This document shows, piece by piece, positions 36,114-43,869 of a DNA stretch of 64,000 nucleotides; the first letter of the stretch is position 1, and every line of letters starts with the position of its first letter. Position numbers and translations under genes: made by a program. The notes below the pieces were generated by a model. That model ran no database searches. It saw only the letters and a list, made by a program, of their open reading frames with translations, and was not told the DNA's origin. The DNA is from Alphaproteobacteria bacterium (lineage in GTDB: Bacteria; Pseudomonadota; Alphaproteobacteria; GCA-2731375): NCBI GenBank assembly GCA_016776605.1, contig JADHTB010000013.1:42620-106619 (forward strand), written 5' to 3'.

Positions 36114-36218
36114 CTAGAGCATTTTTATTCTGAAAATGCTCAGATCTTTAGATTTAGAGCAATCTTTCCGAACACTTAGAATCGCTTCGCGATTCTCATT
36201 TATTCGGAATTGCTCTAG
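36114..36218. repeat. Palindromic dispersed element, copy C (long form)
   Basis: About 105 bases framed by ctagagc and gctctag, aligned almost base for base with copy B at 22422-22525. The right-hand module has hairpin agaatcgc-ttc-gcgattct (36178-36196) between tagagcaat (from 36155) and aattgctcta (36208-36217). Stem bases differ from copy B but remain paired. It lies in the intergenic region upstream of the 36410 gene. Confidence 0.85.
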
Positions 36219-36409
36219 ATCGGTTCTATATGGCACGCTCTGTCAACGGGGGATACATGAAAGGATCCAGGTCGTAGTGCCTCTGCCCAGACGCGAGCCG
36301 CGACAGGATGCCATCCTATGTTTCCTGATCTGAATTATATCATCTATAGTTTCAGCTAAACCGTGAATTAATCTCGGAAATACAGGAAAAACAAAAGGAA
36401 GGGAAAGCC

Positions 36410-37990
36410 ATGTCCGCTACCTCACTTGCCCGGATGGACGCGTTAATCCTTGATGGCAAATTCCATGAAGCAACAGAGAGTTTTTGCCAACTTGCGCGCG
36501 CCGGCCATGCGATCCCCGATCTGGCCTTGCACGCCATGAACACGGCCGCCCCCTATCTGCACGTGCCGTCCCATGAAAAGCTGCTAGAGAACGGCGAATT
36601 CCGCAACGTCAATTATGATCACACCCTGCTGGGCATTCGTGCCGGCATGCACCTTTCGCCTTGGCTTTCGGAGGTGGAGAAAAATCTCGGCATCGTGCAA
36701 GGCATGTACTACATCCCCCAGGGGCTTGATGTCTGGTCGCAGCTGGAATGTGGTTTTCCCGGACATTACGCGCGCGAGCAGGAGCAATGTGCCGAGGAAG
36801 ATATCGGCCACGAGCTGCACTGTCATTTCGAGGATCAGGAACCGCTGGTCGAAGGTTCGGTTGATGAGCGCTTTGACAATATGTTCCGCGCGCTGACACG
36901 GGGCGACAAGGTCACCAGCTATCGGATATTCCTCGGCCTCGCGGCGGAGGCGGAACAGCGCCACCGCCTGCAGGACACGCTGCTGTTCGCCTCCATTATC
37001 GATCAACAGGAATACAATTCCTTTCGGCGCGTGCGCCACATCGGCCACAAAGCCATCCGCGCCCGCGCCATGTTCGATCTGGCTGACTGGGTCGGCTGGG
37101 ACCGGGCACGGCCGTTCTTTTATCTGGGCGTGCCGGATGTCTGCAACACACCGATCTTCCACTCGCTCTATGATCACGCCTGCTTCATGCTCAACCTGGC
37201 CTTCAAGGGCGGCCAATTCGACCTGATGGACACCAACACCGCGCCCCTGTCCGAAGGGGAGCAGAACCAGTTGATCGGCCTGATCATGGCGGGCGATCCC
37301 ATGGCCGTCGCCGACGCCATCACCGGCTTGCTGAAACAAGGCAAGGCGCCACAGAACATCGCCGATGTGGTCAACATCGCGCATGCGACGCACTCGGTAA
37401 ACCGGCTGCGTTCGCCCATCGCCTATACCATACCGATGCACAGTTTCGACTACGCCAATGTGGTGAATTACTGGCTGCGCAATTTCCGCAACAAGCACCA
37501 GGTAAAGGCGATCTATCTCTCCGCATGGTTCGTCACCGACACCATCCACGAGATCGACGCCTATCCAGACCTGCCGGGTGTAACCAATCCCGATCCGGAC
37601 GGTCGCCGCGGCTGGGCCGAAGGCATTGCCACGGACAACCTGCTGGCTGCGTTGGAGACGGCCGTCGCCGAACAGGATCCTTCCAGCGCGGTGGCCCTGG
37701 TGCGGGCCTGGAACGGCAGGCACGATGCAGCATTGCCCGGCGCGCGCGAAGACCTGATCCGCATGCTGGCCCATTGCGCCGGCAAGTATCAGGGGGATGC
37801 CCATATTTTCCGCAACGCCTGCACGGTGATCGAGGAATATCAGCTCAACACCGCCAGCCCGGCACGCAAGGACATCCTGTTCGAATTCTGGGCGCATTTC
37901 CTGTCGTTCTACAAAAAACGCACCCTCGCCACCGACTGTTACGATATGTATCACCGTTATTTCGGCGAGACCGCCACCGGAACGGCCTGA
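36410..37990 (+). CDS. Unrecognised 526-residue protein, His-rich helical, near an isochorismatase-like gene
   Basis: The ATG at 36410 follows AGGAAGGGAAAGCC. There is no signal peptide or clear membrane segment. The protein has recurring His-containing segments (FRNVNYDHTLLGIRAGMHLS near 64-83; ADVVNIAHATHSVNRLRSP near 320-340; PMHSFDYANVVNYWLR near 345) that could hold a metal or resemble questin-oxidase-like proteins, but that similarity is weak. A long antisense frame covers the same region and is rejected. It is followed 180 bases later by a cysteine hydrolase, possibly the same pathway. Function unknown. Confidence 0.7.
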   Translation: MSATSLARMDALILDGKFHEATESFCQLARAGHAIPDLALHAMNTAAPYLHVPSHEKLLENGEFRNVNYDHTLLGIRAGMHLSPWLSEVEKNLGIVQGMYYIPQGLDVWSQLECGFPGHYAREQEQCAEEDIGHELHCHFEDQEPLVEGSVDERFDNMFRALTRGDKVTSYRIFLGLAAEAEQRHRLQDTLLFASIIDQQEYNSFRRVRHIGHKAIRARAMFDLADWVGWDRARPFFYLGVPDVCNTPIFHSLYDHACFMLNLAFKGGQFDLMDTNTAPLSEGEQNQLIGLIMAGDPMAVADAITGLLKQGKAPQNIADVVNIAHATHSVNRLRSPIAYTIPMHSFDYANVVNYWLRNFRNKHQVKAIYLSAWFVTDTIHEIDAYPDLPGVTNPDPDGRRGWAEGIATDNLLAALETAVAEQDPSSAVALVRAWNGRHDAALPGAREDLIRMLAHCAGKYQGDAHIFRNACTVIEEYQLNTASPARKDILFEFWAHFLSFYKKRTLATDCYDMYHRYFGETATGTA

Positions 37991-38169
37991 GCAAGCCCAC
38001 CACCGCCCGCGCGACCTGGCACGACACGCAGAAAGGGCCGCGCGCGTTCGCCGAAAATCGGGCGCCGAATAGGACCACTCGTTCCGGCAGAGCTTACCTA
38101 TCACCAAAAGACCGATCATCATCGTTTTGACCGCCACCATTGCCGCCAATATCGGGAGCATCTGAAAAC

Positions 38170-38865
38170 ATGAGCAAACTGGAAAAATGGTCGAATTATC
38201 TGCCGCCGGAAGAGTTGGCGACATACGCGAAAGGTAAATTCGGCGAGAAGATGGGTTTTGGCAGACGCGCCGCGCTGCTCAATATAGACACCACTTACAT
38301 GTTCGTTGATCCCGCGTATCCACAATGTGGCGACGGTGATCCGGAACTGGTCGAAAACATCACGCGTCTCGTTTCGATTTTTCGCGGCTTGGACCTGCCA
38401 ATCTATTACAGCCGGCGGGATGACCGCAGCCACCCGATCCGCCGGGGCATGTGGAACGGCAAGCTCGGCATCGCCGACGATGCGATCTATAGCCGTGACC
38501 CCCGGGCCGATGAATGGCCGGACGCTTACGCGCCACGTGAGCAGGACGTTGTTGTTTTCAAGAACAAAGCGTCCTGTTTTTTCGAAACACCGCTGGAATC
38601 ATTCCTCCGCTATGACGATATCGATACCATCGTAATATGCGGCATTTCGACCAGTGGATGCGTGCGCGCGGCGGCCAACGATGCCTTTTCCCATAACTTC
38701 CGCGTTATCGTCGCCGAAGAGGCGGTCGGTGACCGCAGCCAGACCGCCCATCGCGCCAATCTCTTCGATATGGATATGAAGATGGCCGATGTGGAACCGC
38801 TGGAGGGCATCATAGCGGAACTGCAGCAACGCTACGGCGTCCCTCCCCAGCCGCCGACTATCTGA
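38170..38865 (+). CDS. Isochorismatase-fold cysteine hydrolase (N-carbamoylsarcosine amidase-like)
   Basis: The ATG at 38170 gives 231 residues. The three catalytic positions of the family are visible: Asp in LLNIDTTYMF (about 39), Lys in FKNKASCFF (about 124) and Cys in ISTSGCVRAAANDA (about 162). An extended N-terminal ~30 residues (LPPEELATYAKGKFGEKMGF) is typical of the N-carbamoylsarcosine amidohydrolase subgroup. It hydrolyses an amide or carbamoyl group of an unknown substrate. A second member is at 58.8 kb, clearly different in sequence. Confidence 0.83.
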   Translation: MSKLEKWSNYLPPEELATYAKGKFGEKMGFGRRAALLNIDTTYMFVDPAYPQCGDGDPELVENITRLVSIFRGLDLPIYYSRRDDRSHPIRRGMWNGKLGIADDAIYSRDPRADEWPDAYAPREQDVVVFKNKASCFFETPLESFLRYDDIDTIVICGISTSGCVRAAANDAFSHNFRVIVAEEAVGDRSQTAHRANLFDMDMKMADVEPLEGIIAELQQRYGVPPQPPTI

Positions 38866-38971
38866 CGGCGGTACGGAACCCCGCCTCCCCGCCCGATCGC
38901 GGCGCGGTCTGTCCCGTGCATTGGCCCGGTCATTCAACGGTCGAAAGTTAGGCAATATTCAACGCTGCGCT

Positions 38972-39109
38972 TAGACCATTTTCGATATTCATCGAATCGC
39001 CGAGCCGCCCGCTCCCCCTCCCGGCCACCCCCAGGGGCATTTGGGATCATAATCCCGTGGGTGGCCGGGAGGGGGAGCGGGTGGGTAAGTCAATCCCAAA
39101 AATGGTCTA
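38972..39109. repeat. Nested inverted repeat, MITE-like, between convergent genes
   Basis: Terminal arms tagaccatttt (38972-38982) and aaaatggtcta (39099-39109) enclose perfect 23-base arms at 39008-39030 and 39059-39081 (beginning cccgctccccc and ending ggagcggg). The 28-base centre contains a smaller gggat/atccc hairpin. No coding potential. The 138-base length and terminal repeats fit a miniature inverted-repeat element; it could also act as a bidirectional terminator. Confidence 0.75.
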
Positions 39110-39125
39110 GCGGCGCATCGCTAAT

Positions 39126-39704
39126 TTAATGCGCCTCTGTCCAACTTTCGCAGAAGGCCAGCGCGGACGTGCTGAAGGGTCGTCCATCGCGTTCTTGCTT
39201 CCATGACCGGCCAGCCGCCTGCATGCCGTTCATAACCAGGCGCGTCCCCGATGCCGGGATGAGAACCGTATTGACCCCATAGGGTCGTTCTCCCGCGCCC
39301 GTCCCAGGCTGGGTATGGATCATCAGAGGATCGCCAAGATCGAACCAGGTTAGCGAGAGGCTGGCATCCTCGGCCGCCACATATTCCGTATAGAAACGAT
39401 GCGGGTCGCCATCCTTTTCAAAGGCCGCCTCTTCGACCGGGATATCAAGGTCGGCCAATTCCGGGTTCAACACACCCTGAATGGTTTCTTGCAGCCAACG
39501 CGCCATGGCAATGTTGTCGGACCAAATTCGCCAATTGTTTTCGGTTAGCTCGCTCTTAAGGTAGAGCACATGCCCCGGACCCGCAGGGGACATGACATTA
39601 CGCCAAAAGCTGGCGACCGTTGTTTCCGGCCCGCCATCGGTTTCAGAGAGACGAATAAACGGATTTTCACCACAGCAGAGCACACGATTTAAATCAGTAG
39701 ACAT
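39126..39704 (-). CDS. Hypothetical protein, 192 residues
   Basis: It starts at an ATG after GAGGTGAAATT, a good ribosome site. The soluble acidic protein contains LCCGENPFIRLSE near the N terminus, NIAMARWLQETIQG (about 65-78) and a C-terminal VNTVLIPASGTRLVMNG segment suggestive of a beta-rich fold. No signal peptide and no family recognised. It converges on the isochorismatase-like gene across the nested inverted repeat. The ribosome site and stable composition support a real gene. Confidence 0.6.
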   Translation of the reverse strand: MSTDLNRVLCCGENPFIRLSETDGGPETTVASFWRNVMSPAGPGHVLYLKSELTENNWRIWSDNIAMARWLQETIQGVLNPELADLDIPVEEAAFEKDGDPHRFYTEYVAAEDASLSLTWFDLGDPLMIHTQPGTGAGERPYGVNTVLIPASGTRLVMNGMQAAGRSWKQERDGRPFSTSALAFCESWTEAH

Positions 39705-40101
39705 AATTTCACCTCGGCGTCTTCATCTGGAAACGGCAGTCGATATAATGAGCTTGCCGCTTGGTTGGATCTCTTATGAAGCCGTTCCCAAACATTTTTG
39801 TTTTTGAACGTGGCGGCAAACCCAAATAACCAATACCTCGCGGACTTCACCCGCATATAAACCCTACCACCGAGCGGCCCGCAGTAGTAGCCAAGTTTGC
39901 TCTTTTATGAAAATTGCGACCGTCCTTGATGGCCGTTATCGAGCCTTCGGCCAGCGACGGTTTTCGGCGATTTCACCGACGGAGATGCAGAAGTTTTTTT
40001 GAACACCTGGTATCTGCATTGCAACGGGGTCGGCGCCGTTGTGGTGCTGCGCCTAGACCGCTCAGGCACCCCCGATCGTGTTCGCCAATCCGGTGCCGCC
40101 G
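39705..40101. other. Intergenic stretch, nothing recognised
   Basis: About 400 bases between two minus-strand genes. It must carry the promoter of the 192-residue gene and the 3' end of the RTX transcript. No terminator-like hairpin with a T run, RNA gene or credible reading frame was seen. Confidence 0.4.
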
Positions 40102-42849
40102 TCAGTAATTGATACTCTCGATATTCTGGAAGCCGATTTCGGTGCCGTCTTCCAGGGTTGCGGTCCCGGCGGCATCGCCGCTCAGGGTTTTGGTGCTGCC
40201 GTCGTCAGACTGCACACTGCCACTGGTCAGGTTGAGTGTCCAACCGGAGCCGACCGCCGAACTATCGGCGTTTTGCAGCAAGATACTATCGGTCCAACCA
40301 CCGCCCGCGCCGCCATCGATCATGTCGTTGCCACCGCCCTCGCCGATGATGAAAAGATCGCTGCCGAGCTCACCATAAAGTGTATCGGCGCCGCCCAGCC
40401 CTTGCAGGGTGTCGTTGCCGGCGCCGCCGGTCAGGACGTTGCTGTTGCCATCGCCGACCAGGATGTCGTTAAAGGCGGAACCGGTCAGGCCCTCGATGCT
40501 GCTTAAATGATCGTTCTGGGCGTCGCCACCGCTGGCGATACCAGTTCTGAGATCTACGTTGACGGCGCTGGCCGAGGCCGCATAGGACGCGGTATCGAAG
40601 CCGGCGCCGCCGGAGAGGATATCCGCAAGATCACCTCCGGTTAGATTGTCGGCACCATCGCCACCGATTAGGTAGTCACGGCCGGCACCGCCAATCAGCG
40701 TATCATCGCCACCACCGCCGTCCAGCCGATCGTCACCGTCACCGCCCGCCAGTTGATCGTTGCCGGCGCCGCCCGAGAGCGTATCGCCGCCACTATCGCC
40801 GGCAGGCTGCCAGACCTGAGCTAATGCCTCCTGGTATGCTGCCTCGGCCTGAGTCGTTGCAGTCTGGTATGCTGCCTCGGCCTCAGCCGTTGCCGCCTGC
40901 TGCACTGCATCGGCTTGCGCCGTTGCCGCTTCCTGCGTCGCCTGGGCCTCAGCCGTTGCCGCCTGATGCGCGGTTTCGGCCTGTGCCCGTGCTAAATCGG
41001 CCTCAACTTCAGCATTGCCGGCAGCTGTCTCAAGCGCAACCTTTGCCTCGGCTGCATCTTCGGCGGCCAAGATGCCCTGCTGCCTGGCATCATCGGCGGC
41101 CTGTAAGGCCAGGGTCCTGGCATCGTCGTTGGCCTGCAGAGCCTCGGCCCTGGTATCGTCGTTGGCATTCAGGTCCCTATCCAATTCCCGGTAAGCCCTA
41201 AAAGAGGCGAACCATTTCCTTATGCCGCCCAGGTCCGCAGCTTGGGCGACTGCCTCTTGGTACTCTGTCTGGGCTAGGTCGTTTGCCGTTTGGTGCGCTG
41301 TCTCGATTTGTCCTTCCGACTCCTGGTGCGTCGTCTCGGCCTGTGTCAATGCGTCTTGGTATGCCGCTGCAACCGGCACCATTGCTTCATCGTAAGTTGG
41401 CGCGTCCGCGGCCGCCTGCATGGCCTGAGCCTGCGCACCGTCGGCAGCCTGTACAGCCTGATCCCGGATCTGGCCAGCTTCGTTCAGGGCCTGAGCCTCT
41501 GCCTCGACGGCGGCCTGCGCGGCCTGATCCCGTACACTCCCGACCGCCTGTACGGCCTGGTCTCGGATCCCATCCGCGGTCTGCACAGCCAGGGCCTGGT
41601 CCGCGTTGGCGGCCTGTACGGCCTGCGCGACCGCCTCTTCGTTGACCGCTGCTACCGGCGCCTCAACAGGCGCCGCCGGCTCGGCGGCCGGGCTGGTTTC
41701 CGCCGCCGGCGCGTTACCGTTGCCATTGCCGCCGGCATTGCCGTTGCCCTGGCCGTTACCGTTGTCTTGACCATTGGCATTGGCATTACCAGCGGCGTTG
41801 GCGTTGCCTTGGCCGTTGCCGTTGTCTTGATCATTGGCGTTAGCGTTGCCACCGGCGTTGGCGTTGGCGTTGCCTTGGCCGTTGCCATTGCTTTGACCAT
41901 TGGCGTTAGCGTTGCCAACGGCGTTACCATTGCCTTGGCCGTTGCCATTACCTTGACCATTGGCATTGGCGTTACCACCGGCGTTGCCGTTGCCCTGGCC
42001 ATTGCCCCGGCCGTTGCCGCGCTCGTCGTTGCCATTGGCATTAGCGTTGGCGTTGGCGTTGGCGTTGCCTTGAGCATTGCCAGGACCATCAGCGGCCAGG
42101 CCCGGCGGTGTGCCTGGGTTGCCATTGTTGTTCCCATTGCCGTTATCAGCACGATCGGCAGCTAAGTCGCCGTCGTTTGCATTGCCGGTGCCGCGCGCGC
42201 GCGGGGGTGCCGTCGGCGCATCCTGCTGCGGGCCGGCATCTGTCTGGGCAATTCGGCCTTCAGCCAGGTCGCCGGTGCTGTCGAATGTTATCGGAACGTC
42301 GGCGGCTGTTGGTTCTGTCGGGGGAGGTGTGTTGAATTCCGCCGTGTCCAGTGCCGCGGGGGCAGCGCCGGGTTGACCAGCGGCGCTGTCGGCTTGATCT
42401 TCACCGGAGGCTTCGTCCGCAACAGGTTCGCCGGCATCCGGGCGTGCTGCCCGTGGCCGTGGATTTGATAATTCGGCCCCGCTGGCATCCGCCTCGTTCA
42501 AGGCTGCGCCGGCTTCGGTTTGAACCGGTGCGGCGCCCATGGCCTCTCCATCCACGGGGCTGTTTTGCTCTTCCGTGTTGACGGCGGCCTGATCGCCGGC
42601 ATCGCCAACTCTTTGTGCCTCGGCCTGGGAACCTTCGTCGGTAAGCATACCCTCCGAGGCCTCACCAGCACCGACCACGGTCTGCCATAAGGACTGGTTG
42701 GCTTCGCTGCCACGGTTTTGGGGATCTTCACCGGCGCTATCTAGGAGTGTGGTTTTGTCATTCTGATTTTCATTTAGAGTGACGGTGTTTTCCGGGGTTG
42801 CTTCTGCTTGCTGAAGTATTTGCCGGATAAACTGAGGCATTCTTGCCAT
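40102..42849 (-). CDS. Large RTX (hemolysin-type calcium-binding) repeat protein with Asn/Gly and Ala/Gln-rich regions
   Basis: The product has 915 residues. Residues 1-60 ([14 protein letters not shown]) are a conserved-looking head without a Sec signal, and 60-240 are acidic and Ala/Pro-rich. Residues about 246-380 are a tract built only from Asn, Gly, Ala, Gln and Asp ([18 protein letters not shown] units). About 385-680 are Ala/Gln/Glu-rich helical repeats ([24 protein letters not shown]) around a [18 protein letters not shown] island. RTX nonapeptides ([20 protein letters not shown]) follow from about 684, and it ends FQNIESINY, like a type I secretion signal. Expected to be secreted and bind calcium. 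No secretion genes are adjacent; role unknown, perhaps an adhesin or matrix protein. Confidence 0.85.
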   Translation of the reverse strand: MARMPQFIRQILQQAEATPENTVTLNENQNDKTTLLDSAGEDPQNRGSEANQSLWQTVVGAGEASEGMLTDEGSQAEAQRVGDAGDQAAVNTEEQNSPVDGEAMGAAPVQTEAGAALNEADASGAELSNPRPRAARPDAGEPVADEASGEDQADSAAGQPGAAPAALDTAEFNTPPPTEPTAADVPITFDSTGDLAEGRIAQTDAGPQQDAPTAPPRARGTGNANDGDLAADRADNGNGNNNGNPGTPPGLAADGPGNAQGNANANANANANGNDERGNGRGNGQGNGNAGGNANANGQGNGNGQGNGNAVGNANANGQSNGNGQGNANANAGGNANANDQDNGNGQGNANAAGNANANGQDNGNGQGNGNAGGNGNGNAPAAETSPAAEPAAPVEAPVAAVNEEAVAQAVQAANADQALAVQTADGIRDQAVQAVGSVRDQAAQAAVEAEAQALNEAGQIRDQAVQAADGAQAQAMQAAADAPTYDEAMVPVAAAYQDALTQAETTHQESEGQIETAHQTANDLAQTEYQEAVAQAADLGGIRKWFASFRAYRELDRDLNANDDTRAEALQANDDARTLALQAADDARQQGILAAEDAAEAKVALETAAGNAEVEADLARAQAETAHQAATAEAQATQEAATAQADAVQQAATAEAEAAYQTATTQAEAAYQEALAQVWQPAGDSGGDTLSGGAGNDQLAGGDGDDRLDGGGGDDTLIGGAGRDYLIGGDGADNLTGGDLADILSGGAGFDTASYAASASAVNVDLRTGIASGGDAQNDHLSSIEGLTGSAFNDILVGDGNSNVLTGGAGNDTLQGLGGADTLYGELGSDLFIIGEGGGNDMIDGGAGGGWTDSILLQNADSSAVGSGWTLNLTSGSVQSDDGSTKTLSGDAAGTATLEDGTEIGFQNIESINY
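41707..42110. repeat. Short-period tandem repeat DNA encoding the Asn/Gly tract
   Basis: On the plus strand this is a run of six-base-phased words such as gttgcc, attgcc, ttggcg and ttgacc, with intermediate 90-base super-repeats (for example the unit beginning ttgccttggccgttgccgtt recurs around 41.74, 41.81, 41.87 and 41.93 kb). It is coding sequence of the RTX protein and prone to copy-number change. Confidence 0.75.
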
Positions 42850-43094
42850 GATATTACGAGCTCCTAAATAATATAGGTTTTCGCCCTAATACATTATATA
42901 ATTTTTTTGTTACAAAAAAAGATACATTCAAATTATTAAAGAATAATTATTATTTATACTTAATAGACATGGTTAATTTTTCATTGTCGCGTGAACCAGT
43001 CTGTCGTTCTTTTCCTTTCTGTGTAGCCTGTTAGGATGCGCACCATTTCATACTCACGCCATCGTTTTCCGCCCCATATTATTCGTCACGCCGT

Positions 43095-43322
43095 TTGACT
43101 TTATGCCCGGTTTACGTTGCCGAACAGGCCAGCGGCAATGTCCAGACTGTTGCCGCTGCTTCCGAGGAACTCTCCGCATCGATCCAAGAATTTGCCGGCC
43201 ACACCGAAGCCAGCATCATTACCATCATCAGCATCTATAAAATCCGCACCCCCAAAATGGCCGAACGCGCCTTTGACCGCCACCTGGAAGCCGAGACGGC
43301 GGAGCAAAATAGGAATAAATAA
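43095..43322 (+). pseudogene. Remnant of a methyl-accepting chemotaxis protein
   Basis: The 75-codon frame contains EQASGNVQTVAAASEELSAS near its start, a segment typical of the signalling domain of chemoreceptors, but the HAMP, hairpin tip and rest are missing. The downstream half (MAERAFDRHLEAETAEQ) is unrelated in appearance. No ribosome site. It lies just outside the outer tRNA-derived repeat, so deletion during island insertion is possible. Confidence 0.5.
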
Positions 43323-43398
43323 GCACAAAAAGTTGGACAGTACCGGATGCTGTCCAACTCGTTCCTTTTACGTTCTCGCGGGAATATCCGCTAAGTCA

Positions 43399-43457
43399 TT
43401 GAAAAGATGGTGCGCCCGGCAGGGCTCGAACCTGCGACATCCGGATTAGAAATCCGG
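43399..43457. repeat. Truncated tRNA-Arg(UCU) 3' end, putative attachment-site copy 1
   Basis: These 59 bases are identical to 55465-55523, that is, the CCA end, acceptor, T arm and anticodon arm of the intact tRNA-Arg plus nine bases beyond it. The 5' half is absent, so it is not a functional tRNA. An integrase C-terminal remnant starts 23 bases away. Typical of an att repeat left by tRNA-targeting integration. Confidence 0.85.
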
Positions 43458-43480
43458 CCCGGATGATCTCACCCCCTGCC

Positions 43481-43609
43481 CTAAGCTGCAAACAGATCGC
43501 TTTCGAGCTTCTCCATTAGCTCAACGTCATCTTCTGCATGATCGAACAAATGGTCGTAAATATCATAGGTCATCCCTGTAGAGGATGCGGCGTTCCCGTG
43601 TAGCCGTCA
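43481..43609 (-). pseudogene. C-terminal remnant of a tyrosine-type site-specific integrase
   Basis: Reading the minus strand, a short open stretch ends ...SSTGMTYDIYDHLFDHAE (key residues only) and DDVELMEKLESDLFAA before TAG at 43483-43481. This matches the final helix of phage/island integrases, where the catalytic tyrosine sits in the Y-x-HLF motif. A stop (43609-43607) cuts it off upstream, and the conserved GH before SS has become AA. It is too short for a gene caller and directly abuts the tRNA-derived repeat. Confidence 0.65.
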
Positions 43610-43869
43610 CAATCCAGGTTCTGGACATGCGCCTAAAACCATTTACCGGATCCAGCCGATAATCTCGCGGTGATAGGTAGGCGCTTCACGCGGCTTTGGC
43701 TCCGAAGCGCGCAATCAGCATGCGCCGAATTTTAGCTCGCTATTGGGGAAAATGCGGAAGTCGCTGTTCAGGGCCTGTACCAGCGCTATATGCCAAACTT
43801 CCGGCATTGTTGCATTTAGCTTTCCCTGCCAAAACAAAGTAATATTCCGGCAAAAGGAGAACTCATTCC
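43610..43869. other. Gap between integrase remnant and cyclase gene
   Basis: No gene recognised. The cyclase ribosome site (AAAAGGAGA at about 43852-43860) lies at its right end, ten bases before the GTG start. The rest may be decayed integrase or island sequence, but no residual motif is convincing. Confidence 0.35.

Noticed and set aside
36584..38224. 546-codon minus-strand open frame opposite the 36410 gene
   Set aside because: Its composition is that of an antisense shadow in GC-rich DNA, it has no recognisable domain or ribosome site, and the plus-strand gene has both a good start site and coherent protein character.
41707..42110. Possible CRISPR array
   Set aside because: The repetition is a short in-frame coding repeat without unique spacers, and no cas genes are present.
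41290..42165. 291-codon plus-strand frame rich in Gly/Val/Ala repeats
   Set aside because: It is the antisense of the Asn/Gly tract of the RTX gene; the valine-isoleucine-glycine repeats arise from the repeated codons and not from a real protein.
43117..43449. Plus-strand frame ending in [12 protein letters not shown]
   Set aside because: That ending is a well-known artefact of translating a tRNA 3' end; the same peptide appears at the 52 kb repeat.
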